From Pyrocephalus nanus (Eukaryota > Chordata > Aves > Passeriformes > Tyrannidae), in NCBI GenBank assembly GCA_038380795.1, contig CM076269.1:3100001-3164000 (forward strand): a stretch of 64,000 bases of DNA. Direction: 5' to 3'. Numbering within the stretch: the stretch's first letter is position 1; the number at the start of each line of letters is the position of its first letter. Shown here piece by piece: positions 47,780-60,782 of this stretch. The translations under genes and the position numbers were made by a program. Under the pieces are notes generated by a model, which was given only the letters and a program-made list of their open reading frames with translations, did no database searches and was not told the DNA's origin.

Positions 47780-47915
47780 TCAGCGTGGAAGAGCACTGAA
47801 CAAGAGCCTAGAGAGCTTCTGGTGCTTCCATTTTAGGAAGTACTCAAAAGTCAACTTGGCAAGGCTCTGAACAGCGTGGTCTGACTTCAGAGTAAGCCCT
47901 GAGGTCCCTTCCCAC
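47780..47915 (+). mobile_element. CR1 LINE 3' end fragment
   Basis: The order GAGCACTGAACAAGAGCC, AGAGAGCTTCTGGTG, GAAGTACTCAAAAGTCAACT, AAGGCTCTGAACAGCGTGGT and CTGAGGTCCCTTCCCA follows the 3'-terminal CR1 consensus (gcactggaacaggctgcccagagagg, ggaggtattcaaaagtcgactggacaaggctctgagcaa, ctgaggtcccttccaacct). Plus orientation. The characteristic terminal octamer repeat is not preserved. The copy is old and non-functional. Confidence 0.72.
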
Positions 47916-50900
47916 ACGCTTTATTCAGAGTTTTAATAAGCTATTTCCATCCTCCTTTTCTGCAGAGGATGAAATTTTTGAATTATGGGTGTCCCAGGTG
48001 CGAGTGGCAGTGCTCCTCCAGGTAATGTTAATTAATGGTTTAGAAGGACCTGGAATTACTGGGATCGCTTCCCTTTGAGTAGTGTCTCTTAATAACATAA
48101 AAGCATTTGTTTTCTCAATCAGGCTTCAAGAGGAAACAGTGTAATCAAATGTTTAAATTTCTTCAGTGCTTTAGCATTTTCTTTGTTAGAGGCACCAGCA
48201 CGTTTTCTAGGGCACAGGTGTTTAAATTCAGAGCCTTTAAGAAACCTTTGCGTCAAGCACATGGATTGGATTGGGTGCTTGAAGGAGATTGTTGCCTTGT
48301 AATATAATAAACATGTACCTAATCAGAGAAGCTGATTATTTCCCATCACAATAAATAGAAAGCATGTGATCAGTGACATCAGCATCTATTTTTTTCCTTA
48401 GTGTTTTGCAGAAGTAATAGCTATGAGCTTGCAATAGTGATATGTAATCTCTAACATGCAGTGGTTAAATATTAATATACATTGGCTGTGTTTAAAGATC
48501 AAGAACAGCTCTTAGGTAATGAAACGTTAACTCTCTCTTAAACTCCATCAAGTTTTGTAAGGTGACTTCTTAGAAGGCAACTGTGTTGTTGTCAGAGTTT
48601 TGTTGTGGCCTGTTGTGTGAACCTTAGAAAGAATTCAGTGCAATTATTAGAATATTCAGAAACTGACACTGAGGTTTCTGTTGAGGTCTGATTTAATCAG
48701 TTAAAAGCACAGCCAGGCTGCTTGACAGGTGACCACAGGAAACGTTCCCAAAGGGTATTGGTCTGTCTTGCTCATCTGTCCCATTTCCTTAATCGTGCTG
48801 ATGGGGTTTTTGTGTTTTGTTTTGATTTTGAGGTGGCGCCATAAAGCTGACAGGGCCACCTCGTTCAGAGGCGCAGCGATCAAGGGGTTACTTCCCATGG
48901 TAGCTGTGACAATCTGTAGGGTCACACAGTTACCCAGCTGCCCCATCCTCCCTGTCGGGACAGTCTATCTTGGCACGGTGGCACAGAGGCTTTAGGCCGT
49001 ATGTGTAATCTCAGTTAATTGTGTTAGGTATTTGTTCTCCCTGTTTAATGTTTGTCAGAGTCTTGTAAATGAAGCTGTTACAGTGTGAAATTTTATGGTG
49101 TCCAAGTTGGAAATGATCCCGCTTATCTTGTTGACTTTCTTACCAAGCTGTTCCTTGTGCTGGTTCCGCTCTGCAGTCCAGCACGCAGGAGCGGCGAGCG
49201 GGGCTTCCTCCTGAGTTTTGCTCGGGAGTCATTAACTCCAGATGGCAAATACGATTTTATGCTGCTGTAAAAGGTGTTTTTGTTCAAAAGGAGTTCTGTT
49301 GCGCGTGCGGTGGGGTTGAGGTTTTTTGGAAACCTCGATTTACCCTGTTTATCTCAGGAGCACCAGTTACCTGGCTTTGCTGGGGTGGAGACCTTGACTG
49401 GTGAGACACACAGTGAAGAAGGGCTGATACAAAGTATGCCACAGATACGACAAAAACGTCATATTGTTTTCTGGATAGCAGAGTGACTGATTGGCTGTAG
49501 GCATTCCTGACACTGCCTGACAGAAAGGGTTATTTTATCTGAAACCAGTGCAGTTACAGATGAGAGAGCTCCTGAAGAACATCACTCACTTTTACTGGCG
49601 ACATCCATCACTTCCTAATTATGGGTGCTTTAGGGTGGATAAACAAGTTCTCTCCATTACTCCTCCGGAGCCTTTCATGTCCCTCTGGCAGCAGCAGAGG
49701 GTTAAAGTTGGCCCTTTATTCAGGGGCAGAGGGACCTGGGATTAAATTAGTGCACACTGGTGTCTGTATGTGTTAGATGGGTATCCTGCTGTTACAGGAA
49801 TGGCAATGGCCTGTGACTGTAGGGAATGAGTAATTCTTTGTAGCTTAACCACCAACTTTGAAGCACAGAAGATCTGTTAAACTGAACTTGTTTGGAAGTC
49901 GGGAGTTTTCACTGTCCTTTCAAAAGCTGAATCAGATCAGAGCAAGTCATGAGTCCAGTGAAGAGAGAAACTCATGATCCCTGTTCAGGAACAGGAGAGT
50001 CTGTGCATCTCGGTTTTCAAAAACATGCTCATTTTGGCAGAAAGAGTGAAGCTCCCCTTGGATGGTCCAGGAGCTCTCGCCCCTCTGGATGTCCCTGGAG
50101 CTGCCTTGGCCATGGTACCTTCATCCCCAGCCCCTGCTGGCTGCAAGTCCCTGCTGCCCCCAAGCATGGGATAGAGTAGGGTCTTCCTGTACCTCCTGGA
50201 CTGGCTGACATCACCTGTCATTGCTGCCTGTCGGTCCTCTGCCGGGACTGAGACCCAGGTGGGATTTTTCCAGCATGCTGAACTGCCCTGACCTCTTCCC
50301 ACTGAATTTCTTGGTCCTGGTACCATACTTTATACTTTTCAGGAATGCATATACATTTTTTTTTTTTTTAAGGCCATATGCATTTTCAGTGCAGTCCTTA
50401 GCACTGCCTAGAAATCCGGGGTCGATTCCAAGCCCTCTGCTGCTTCCTGGCATCAGAGCAGCCGCTGGCAGCTTTATCCATTATCCAGCGGCCTAATTGA
50501 TCAGGAAATCGTTGTATCCACGGGAGCCCTTGGCACGGCTGGGTGCCTCACACTCCGGTGAGCTTCACCCCTCACCTTCTGTGTGGGGGGCTTGGATCTT
50601 CATCTTGGCTCTTAAGAAGGTCATTTTCCTTTGCCACACTGAATAATTCTCTTCTTGTAGTCTTAACTGCAAGAGCAAGGCAGGAGATGCACTTTGTGTG
50701 CTTCTGTTTACATTCGGATAAAAATAACACATGGTTGAAGAATTGTTTGTTTTTGTGTATAAGATGGGCCGTGTGCTCCACCCCTGAGTGTGCCACTGCT
50801 TACATTTCTTTGTATTTACTTTGTGTGGCCCGTGGATCAGACCACAGGCATGGAGAAGCTGAGGTGATGTGGTCAGCATCGGTGCCTGTGTGCGTGGGGT

Positions 50901-53250
50901 GGACAGGGAGGGATAAGTGAGCATTTTCAAAACTGTTGTTTAATTCCAGCGACTCTGCAGATGGCACAGTATTTACAGTTGCTGAAATGATCTGTGCTGC
51001 CTTTTTCTCTTTGAAGAGTAGCTGCCTTGCAGCCCTTCCCTGGCTGCTGGTAATAGCAGTAATTAAGGCACACCTGGTAATGACAGCAGACGTGCTGTGC
51101 CTTCTGCTGCCGAGGACACTGATGTCCTGAGGTCGGGAGTGCCCACTGCTGTTTAATACAAGCCCTCAATTTAAATGTAGGCTCAAGGTTAAAACCACAG
51201 TCCGTAGATAAGGTGGGAGTGGATGGCTCTGTTCCCCGAGTATATCCCTGGCTTCCTCCTGGGAACTGTAAGTAGGACAGGTTGAAGTGAGTTGGTATTT
51301 TATTGTTGCCCTTCTGTCCTTAAGTTTGTACTGCCTGCAGTAGGGCTTTTTTGCAAGAAGACCCGAAGGTATCATCTGTTCCTTCAGATATATAGAAGGA
51401 GTACAAATTAAATGAAAGTATTTTCAAGCCAAAAAATGTAGGTTTGGCGATCCTGTGGTCCCCAGACTTGCCAAAGCTTCAGTGACCAAACGCCCCAAGT
51501 GCCGGTTTTGGAGGAGTGTTGCCCCTGGGTTGTAGCTTCAGAGTTCTGGAAGCAGCTCTGGACATCTAATGCATTGAGTAAAACCTCCAAATGTTACTGA
51601 AGTTCCAGAGAAGAAAGCGAATTGTGCTGATGGCTAAGTTTATCTTTTCCTGAAAGTGTGGTTCAGAGTTGAATTTACTGTTGGGGAAGGTGGCTGTGGG
51701 AAACAAAACCCACCCCAAAACATGAAATACCCCATGACCACTTTGTTGAAGTCTGGAAGACCGCAATGTGTTGTTATCCATCAACTCCCCAAAGACTAAT
51801 TTGTGAGAAAGGTGGTTCCAGAACTGAGGCTTTTTCAGGGAAAGTGCAGGAGAGCCCATCTGTCAATATTGTTCTTACTGCTTTTCCAGTGCTTTTATAA
51901 ATTGATAGTCTGGGAGTTGTCTCTGTTGCAGGTAAAGCCGGTTTCAAGCCCTTGTGTGCTGATATTTTATAGAAGTGAGACGTGAATGCTCTGGGGGAAA
52001 ATGGCATTGTGAGATAAAGGGCTCTGAAACGTGCATATAGCTTAAATGTCATCTCACAAAAAAAGAGATAAAGCAGATGTTAATTGTAAAACTGTACTAC
52101 ATGTACACTTTTTTCTTATTAAAGCTATTGAATATGATTCAGCATATATGAACATGTATGAGTGCTGTGTTTATCCCTCCTAAAAATGTTTCCTTGAGAC
52201 TGTTTTTTGGTTATGCAAATACATAGTTTTAATAGAAGAGAGTGTAGATTTAGTAGCCTCATTAGAGAGAATATTTTTTTCCTAAGATGAAGAATCTGAA
52301 CTAACAGTCGATTTTTATCATTTGTTTTGAAGGAGAGCATTGCAGGTACCCATTTTCTTCAAGCATTAGATAAGCAGTCTGACTGGAATAGCAGTTTTAA
52401 TCTGGTTTAATGATGTTTTTCCAATATGAAAGGGGCCAAGAGATGCACAAGTCTAAAGGTCTACTGGTAACAGTCGAAGTGATGGGAGTTGTTTACAGAA
52501 CATACAGTGACTGGATGTCTGCCTTGTGCTGAGAGCATATATGTGACCTTTGTTCTTGGTTTAAAGTATAATTAAGATATTCGTGCCTGTGTGTATTTAA
52601 AAACAATAAAACCATTCTGTTTGCAGACATTCAGGGGTGGCAGACACAGATGAAGTGTTTCAGCGAGTGCTGGTGATAACTGTTTTGTTATTACTGATGT
52701 GGAGATGCCTTTCTCCAATGCAGCTATGAGGAGGTCAAATCAACCCTTTTATTAAGTGTTACTCACATGAGCGAGGTAATGGCCTGTTGTCTTATCTATG
52801 TAGGTAAAACTCTCATCTTCTTCAGGTCCTTGCAAAGTGAAAACTGAGAAGTCGTGGCCTGGCCTGCCTTTTTGCCTGCAGTGCATGCCAAGACTCTTGC
52901 AGACTTGTTATGGAGATATTTAATAGGCTTTGCTTTGTCTTGCTCTGCCGGTAGGGCCGTGTGCTTTCAACACGTATCCAGCTGTAAAAACCTCAGAAAG
53001 GCAAAACTGGGGGCAGTTCACGTCTGAAATCCTTCAAGGCTGACTTTTAATTCTTTCTGTTGTTCCTTAATGCCTGAAGTTTCTGGCGTGGTCAGAGCTA
53101 ATGCTGGTCACTTTGGGACGGACCATCTTTCTTACTCTGTTGCTCCAGAACGTTACAGCATGTGATGGTGAAGCATTCCCCATCCTCAGCCCTGGGCTTG
53201 CCAGCTCTGCAACAGCTGAACCGAGTGACCTGCGGTCTAGTTGGGACAGG
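47916..53250. other. non-coding stretch, no gene recognised
   Basis: No gene or repeat family recognised. A T14 run lies at 50356-50369 and an ATGCAAAT octamer at 52213-52220. 49140-49215 and 50420-50560 are slightly CpG-richer. Between 52341 and 53999 neither strand has a 60-codon frame. Confidence 0.55.
50356..50369 (+). repeat. T14 homopolymer
   Basis: Fourteen consecutive T, read directly. Confidence 0.95.
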
Positions 53251-53430
53251 AATTCTTTGTCACAATTGAATTAACATAAATATTTCTAATAAAATGTGCG
53301 TATGTCCATAAATATATATTTATTTAACAGCTTGCAGTGCTTGAACCACAAACTGCAAAGGGAGCAATGTAAAACCTTTTCAACAGAGGAGGCAAGCAAA
53401 TAAAATTTCTTAATTTAGCCTCTTTTTGCT
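53251..53430. promoter_or_regulatory. CNE-like AT-rich segment
   Basis: Contains the 14-base palindrome TAAATATATATTTA, plus ATAAATATTTCTAATAAAAT and similar words. Texture of conserved non-coding DNA. Candidate only. Confidence 0.2.
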
Positions 53431-56159
53431 GGATTGTAAAACCTGGTAAACAGCTGCCTTAGAGGAAAAGGGCTTCAGTAAGTAGGGGGAAAAGACTTGA
53501 AAACAAATACCCCTTCTCAGTCCTCTTATAGCAGAATATCAGCTGGAAAGAAATCTAAGCTCTTTGTAAGAGGTTAAGCAATAAAGTTTTGAGAAGTGGG
53601 TATTTTTTCAACATGAATAGAGCCACGGTTTGCTGACAACATGAGAAAGGTCTCTGGTGTGTAAATGTCTGGTTTTTCCTTGTGATCAAGGAAGCCAAGA
53701 TCTACTGTCAGTGCTGTCCACTAACCATAGCTGAAACCTTCTTTTCTAAGGGTTGGTAACAAATAGAAAATTGACAGCTTCAGGAAAATTTATTAAAGAG
53801 CAAATACTTTCTTTTTAATTGTCTTTTTTTTGGTTCATTTAGAGACAAGAAAATCTAGCCAGGGATCATTCTCCTTCTCCCTTTTTTACTGCCTAAGATT
53901 AATGCCCAGACCCTTTAAAGGCCATTAGTACGAGGAACAGAAGTTAAAAGAAAACAAAAGTCTCGTTTTCAGTCGCTTCCCCAGTTATTCATTTTGGATT
54001 CAGTGCGTGAACGGCTCGTAGTTCGCTGAGGGTCTGAGTCTCAGGATCGAGGCTACAATGGAGGTATTGTGATCACCTTTCTCCCCCCACCACCCTGTGC
54101 AGCCGAGTTGAAATCCTGCTTTTTGGCACCCAGGCTGTTGCTTCGGTGACCGGTTATGACTCTGGAAGTATACATTGTGGTCTGGCTCAATAGCTGAAAG
54201 GGTGTAAGAAGAAAAGATAAATGTGTTCAAACACAGCTCTGTTTTGCAAGCCTTCAAGGTGATTCAGAATAGAGTTGTTGGCGTATTTGATTTAACGTGG
54301 TGTATCACTGTAGCGTTAGGAATTGAAATGTCAGTGTTACAAATCCAGAAAACATAATTAAAGGTGATTTAATACTCGGAATGCTGTGCCCTTTGCATAC
54401 ACATTGTAATTACCTCTAATTTTTGGTAGCATGGAGTTCTCAGTTTCTCTAAGCAGCCCTGTTTCTCTGCAATTATTTAATTTTAGAAATAGTTACGTGT
54501 TAATCACTCAAACTTTATTTTCCAGAAACCTAAGATGCAGTCTGTAATTTTGGGTTTAGTGGATGCATCTTGTGCTCCTTTATCTTATTGATGGTCCTCA
54601 AAGTTTCTGTGTGATCCCAACAAGGTTGTATAAATTTTTGGAATGAGGAGGGAGCTTCATGACAGTGACATGGCAGGGGTGAAAGAGCGAGAAAAATGGT
54701 AAATTCCATAAACAGTTGAATATAGCAGGGAAAGGAAGAAGATAGCCAAATTAGTGTGCAAACACAAGAAAAATGTGTAATTTCGGGGAAAAGAATCACA
54801 TGTGATAGGCGGAATTTTCTTTCTTTGAACACTTCCAGGAGTGGTGTTCGCAGGATTCCTTCACTGCTTCCCACGGCACTTAATCTCTCTGGCTTTGCTC
54901 TGTGTGGTTGGTGAGGTCCTTGGGTTGGAGGTGTCTTTGTGTGTTCAGACACCCCTGTCCGTGCCACTCGCACTCACAAGTGACAAGTGGAATGATTTAA
55001 TGACCGTCTGTCCCATGAACGTGCTGACACCACAAGTTCACTAATGCTCCTCTGGGGGTAGTGAGTGTGGCCATTGTCTGTGCTGGGTGGATTGCTTTGT
55101 TTGCCCTCCCCAAAGATTAGTGTTTCCATTCCCCTGATAAAAGACAAAACATTCCAAGCGTGCATTCAGAATGAAAACTCTTGCAGATCTGGCAGGCAGT
55201 ACAATATCACTAATAGCAGCAGATACTTAAGTAGCCTATTTTCATAATCCCACAGGTAGTTGTTGAGAGCATTTTCTCCTAGTGGGAGAACATCTATCCT
55301 TCTGTTGGGCTTCTTGTCAGGCATCACTGTATTTATGACCTTAATGGAGTTTCTAGCAGTCGTGTGAAGATATAGTAGGCCCTGTGTATATCCATAATTC
55401 AAGATTTTATTTTATACCTAGTAGCACCTCATGTTGGTGTGGAATTTGGGTCGCGTCTGCACTGGTAACACAAAAACCGTTCCCATGTCCTCGTAAATGT
55501 TCCTTCCTTGGTGGTGGATCCAAATTTAGACCGGCTTTGTAGCTGCGTTTTGCTCTTTTAAATGAGATGATTCTCTTGGGCTAGATGGCATCTGCTGCTG
55601 AAGTGGTACCTAGGGCAGAATTAGTAAATCAGCCTTTTCAAAGCATTTCCCCAAAAATCTGGTGTGTGGAAAGAGCATAGATTGACAAACTGGTAACTTC
55701 TCACTGGGGTTTATGGAAATTACCGAGTCAATTACATGGTGCAGGAAGGCTGTAGAGTGCAGCTTGTTTTCTTTTCCGTGTATGGTTTTTAAATACATTG
55801 CGACAGTTTTGGACTGGGAATAGCATTTCAAGAGGAGACGCTTTGGTGCCGGAGAACCAGATTGTACAAAGAGGATTTCAGAAGCTGATAATGAAAGGCT
55901 GTACTCATTGGCGATATGGGAATAACCAGTATGTTGCAAGTCAGATTACAATCGTGTTGTTTCAAAACAAAAGTTACCTGGGATGCGTGTTCTTGTTTTG
56001 ATCAATAAGCCAATCTTGGGAAATGTCAAAGTTTTGGGCCAGGAAGGGCTAAGGCTTTAAAACGAAGCATCTGCTGCTGAAATCTTGAGCCTCTGATCCT
56101 TCTGTTTAATCACTTGGTAAAGGAAGAGATAAACAAAATATTCTCCAAGTTACTTAGTT

Positions 56160-56174
56160 AAAAAAAAAAAAAAA
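56160..56174 (+). repeat. A15 homopolymer
   Basis: Fifteen consecutive A. No retroposon recognised upstream. Confidence 0.95.
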
Positions 56175-57581
56175 TCTATTTTTTTTGCATGTTGACCAGT
56201 AATTTGTAGGCTCTGAGGAATGAGATGGTAGACCTAATTATGGTGACTTGTAACATTCTATTAAAGCTTTATAAAAATGAGTATTTTGGTAGATTTCAGC
56301 CTTATTCCCTGGAACACTTGTTCTCCAGGAAGCATCATCTAAGGACTGGGTGTGAAGTATGTGCCCCCTCATATTATTCTTGTCAGAGTTTGCTGATGAA
56401 CAGTTTGCTCTGAACCGTTTCCCAGAATAAATGGGAAAATGTTTAAAGAAATTTCAGGAATATAATCCCCACTCTCCATGGGCTGTTCTCCATGGTTGTC
56501 CCCAGTTGTTAGGGAATTACAGGTCCTGTCTTGCCTCCACACTGATTCCAGGGTCGGAGGACAAGGCAGAGAGACAGTCTCTGGTCTGGCTGAGAAAGGA
56601 GACGAATTTTTGAAGGTATCTTTTCAAAGAGGGGCTATCCTCATTAATAGATATATATCAAGTGTAGCTGTGCTGCCTGAAGGAACTTAGTCCAGGTGAG
56701 CTGTAAATTCTGAAATCTGCAGTCTCCTCATTCAGTCAGTCTCTCATAAAAGGTGAAGGAAGCTCACGTGGTAGTGACTCTGATCCCAAAGAGGAGTAGA
56801 AAGTGGTTTGTTGAAACACAGCACTTACCAGAAGATTCTCCCTCTGAAAGGCTGGCAAAGGCTTTAACCTCCTGGAAATACTGATGATGAGGGAGGAGCG
56901 CTGTTTTGGCTGTGGAAGAGTGCTGATGCTTTCCTTAAAGGTTGTTTTCTGCAGAGGGACATAGGTTTTAAGATTTATATTTTTTTTTTCTCCTAATGTT
57001 ATTGAAATGTAACCGTAGACCCTGGGTGGGAGATTGTTTTTTAAAAGAAAATCAATCAAAATACTGCATTGAAATATTCTTTTTTCTTAGAGGTTTTACA
57101 GTGTACAGTGATTGAGCTGCTGTGTGTAGATAGAACCTTTCTTGCAGAGACGATCTGGGCTTCACCAGTCTGTGCCCATCTCCTCCTGCTCGCTCCAAAC
57201 CTGTTTTGTCACTAGGAGCCGGGCAATAAATCAGGAGTCTGCTTCAAGTTAAAAAGAATTGTGTTCTCTTTTCCCCCCCTCTTACTTTTAACTTGGACTG
57301 GTTCCCTGATCCAGTCCACTGCACAAAACCATTGAGGCAGCTGGGGAGGTGACTGGACTTGGGCACTGTGACTGCTTTAACCCATCAGTGTTGCTGAAAG
57401 ATGTGCTTAGCAAATGACTGCCTCGATTACAAGAGATGAATATATATTGTTACCCTGGAGACTGTTGTGAAAACTTAGAGTATGTGCCCTGGGTAGCAGT
57501 TGTCCCTGTTGATGTGCAAGAGTCCTCTGCTTCTTTTGAAAGAACCTGTTACAGTTTTTGAAAGTACTGAAGTAAAAATTA

Positions 57582-57603
57582 AACTGTGTGAAAGCACACA
57601 GTT
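57582..57603. repeat. perfect 9-bp hairpin, 4-base loop
   Basis: AACTGTGTG (57582-57590), loop AAAG, CACACAGTT (57595-57603). Not followed by a T run, so it is not terminator-like. Confidence 0.85.
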
Positions 57604-59489
57604 ACACTCTCAAAGGTATCAATTCTAGTACTGACCTATTTTATTTAAGAGCTTTGGGACTATAAAGTCAGGTCTCAAAAAAATGTCTTTTTTTTCTTTT
57701 CCCCTTTGTAGATATTGGGCAGTTGACTTTCAATTGTGTTCTCAGTGACTTGCCAGTGATATTATTACTTAAAGCTTTTGTGGATGAACTCTACATTTTT
57801 GTTCAAAATATTTGTAGTTTTAAAGGGAGTAACCTCAGAACAGATGGATAAGCTGGCTGTGCAGTGAAAGCTTGTGATTGATAAAATTTTCAACTTAAAG
57901 AGATCTTGCAGTTACTTTTTCCACAAAGTGCACTTACTGGTGGCTAGATTTCCATTTTACTGTTATCCACGGAGACAACTGGTCAGTACAGGAACAGTGC
58001 CTTTGCATTTGGAGGTGGGCAGTGAAGAGTCTGTTTGTTGCCCATTAAATCTCTTGGAGGACATCAACTTAATTTCTTCTAGAGGACTGGAAAATAATGG
58101 GAGGTAGTTAGACTTTTAAAACTTTTTAGTTTGAAGAATACTTTCCATTATCGGTATTGGAGTGATGAATAATGCTGAAATCATGTTTGTCCATATTAAA
58201 TGGCAGCTGGCAGAGTGTGCCCTCTCTTGAAGAGGACGTAGGGACATGCTTCTTTAACTTCAAGATGAGATCTATAGTGAATCTCAAATGACTAGACTCA
58301 TGCATTTGAAAAGGAACTGGGTATAGTAACAGCAATCATTTTACTCTGCAGATTTCCTAGCAGAAATAAATTAGTCTCATTGCTACATTTTTATTAAAAG
58401 TTTCAAGAAAGAAAAGACGCCTTATCTGCATCAACTCCCCACACTCCCTTGGCACAGTCATGCTGCGCTTGATGCTGCTGATGGTGAGATTTATCATTAA
58501 ATGGTGATTTTTAAGTTGTTTATATGAGAGAGATCATGCTGTACTCTGTAATATTACTTTGCTTTCCACTTCACATCCAAAGATTTGAACTTGTCTTGCA
58601 AAGTACAGGTCCTGACTCTTATTTACAGGTGCCAGAGCTCCAGAATGCAGAAGTGGAGCAGCGTGTTCAGTATTAAAGAACCTCTTAATGAAAGAGTAAC
58701 AAAAAAAACCCAAACTTTTTTTTTTTTCCAAATTTTGTTCTTGTTTAGGGTTGGACAGTTGAGGGCAGTGCCTGGCACAAAGGCATGATGCCTTACTAGG
58801 GAGAAGCCTGAGGAGCAAAGGTATCACCACCATTACCCATCTTTTTCACACTGTTGCTCCATCCCCCTGAAAAAGAGATTGGGAGTTAGGGTCTGCAGGT
58901 CTTCCTTTGTTTTCCCTTTCCTTAGATGCAGGGGAAGACTCTTAGGTATTATAGGACTATACAATCCCATCAGCCAAGAGCTGGTAGGGGCATCAGTTTC
59001 AAAATCTGTACCTGGTGTGGGAGCACTGGTGGGATCTGCTGCCCTCACATTCACAAGGGGCAGTGGGGTGCAGTCTCTTTGGTTCAGTTAAACACTGAAC
59101 TCTGATGGCCAGGCAGTGATGATATTGTTGAAACAGCAGATCTTGGGGTAAGATGAAGGTACACAATTATTTATTTTTTGTTACGCAAAAATAGCAGTTT
59201 CATGTGAGACATGTGGGAGGATGGGGGAGAATCAACATTTGCCAAACAGAAAGGGATAAAATCTGGTGGAATAACAGAAAACTTTCTGTGAGGCTAAGAG
59301 GAAGGCACTAAATAAAAAATGAAAACCTCAAAACCTGAAGAAATTTTCAGAGGAGAGGAGAAGGGGGTGCTGCAGCATCTTTTCATATCTAAAGTCAGTT
59401 CACACAGATCAAGAATTTTGCTTCTAGAGGCCATCTGAGTGTCTCTGAATAATGTGCCTCTGAATATTTTGATGATTAGATTGCTCTTT

Positions 59490-59507
59490 TGTGTGTGTGT
59501 ATGTGCA
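59490..59507. repeat. (TG)n microsatellite, short
   Basis: GTGTGTGTGT followed by ATGTGCAC, read directly. Confidence 0.85.
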
Positions 59508-59743
59508 CATAGCAAGAATTTTCCAAAAGCACTCAGTTGCTGAGGCATGCAGGCTTGTGCAGCAGCTTGGCAGTAGGTGCCTTGGAAAGTCAGTGGGCAA
59601 GCGCTGTATTGGCAATTGAAAGTTTTTTCTTCTCTCTAAACGTTGGGTGTAAAAAAAACAAAGCAGGCTGTGAGGCCCAGGCAGTGTAAAGGTGTCTACG
59701 AAGCATTATGTAAACAGTCTTTGCTTATAGCTTAGTTGGTTCA

Positions 59744-59767
59744 TTTTTATTTATTTATTTTTTTTTT
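59744..59767 (+). repeat. (TTTA)n and poly-T tract
   Basis: TTTTTATTTATTTA followed by T10, read directly. Confidence 0.9.
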
Positions 59768-60012
59768 GGTGCAAGTCAGAATATGTTTATTCCTGCAAGG
59801 CTGTGTGGCATCATTTACTTAGCAGGGAGTTGTGTGATGACAAAATAGTGTATGAGGTTGTCCGAGGGGTGAGCGTTTTGCTGAGAGAAAGCAGAACAAA
59901 ACCAGCTTAAAGGGTGGTTGGGGTTTTTTTTTGTGTTTCACTGGAGGAACTGTTAAAAGTCTAAATTACAGTTTTTCTGATGGCTCTTTGAAGAGGGGCG
60001 TGACTGAGAAAT

Positions 60013-60026
60013 GTGTGTGTGTGTGT
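60013..60026. repeat. (TG)7 microsatellite
   Basis: Seven TG dinucleotides, read directly. Confidence 0.9.
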
Positions 60027-60506
60027 CAGCAGAGTATTCATAAGAGAGCGGCTGCAGGAGCTCAGAGGGCTATTTAATTCTTCTCCTCTTCCATTAGCCC
60101 ATGAAGCAAAACGAGTGGGAGGTCTGTGAAGCCAGATCAGTGTTGATAAGGGAAACCACAGTTCCCAATGCAAGTATTTAGAAACTCTCTTTAATATTGC
60201 AGTGAAAAGCAGAGCAAGAAGGTGTGACTGGGTGCGGGAGCCAGCAGTACTGGGGCTGGAAGCAAAGCACATGTCTCCCAGGGTCTTGTGACAGAAATGA
60301 GAGGGAGAAGTAGTGCATCCCTTCTGTGTCCTGATGTCAGTACCAGGCATCAGTCCAGATTCCTCCCATACTGAAACCAGATTGGCTTTAATCAAATGGG
60401 ATTTGGGCTCAGGATAGCCGTAGTTGCACGAAGTGTCATGTGGCCGGGGTTGTAAGAGGCTGGGCTAATAAATCCAGTCTAGTCGTCTGACTTGGGGTGC
60501 TGTAAA

Positions 60507-60782
60507 CCCGAAACCGGAGGGCTTTGCGAGCAGCACGGTTGTGTTTTGGCCATGTGGATTGCGGCACCCCTGCCTGGGGCTTCCCCGCCGTAAAACGGGC
60601 AGCTCAGGAGCCCCCCAGGTTTTCACCCATGCGTATCCGGGATGGAGTGACTGGGACGTGGAAGTTTCTGGCCTTGGTGAGTTTTGAGGAGAGCAGTGTG
60701 ATTTTTGTGGAGAGGCAGCCGCACGGTTCAGGGGAGATCGAGCCGGTGCGTGGTTTTGTTTCCCCTCTCGGAGGTGCCTTCG
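60507..60782. promoter_or_regulatory. CpG-richer segment
   Basis: About 18 CpG dinucleotides counted in 276 bases, well above the surroundings. A 89-codon plus-strand frame spans it (60524-60793), ending in a stop, without a recognised domain. It could be a small CpG island-like element. No transcript evidence visible. Confidence 0.35.

Larger units (their letters stand above)
53431..60506. other. non-coding stretch, no gene recognised
   Basis: No gene or repeat family recognised. Holds A15 (56160-56174), T10 (56980-56989), T12 (58716-58727), two TG microsatellites, a TTTA tract and one short hairpin. Antisense frames at 54530-54973 and 59961-60395 (about 145 codons each) have no domain and are treated as chance. 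Confidence 0.55.
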
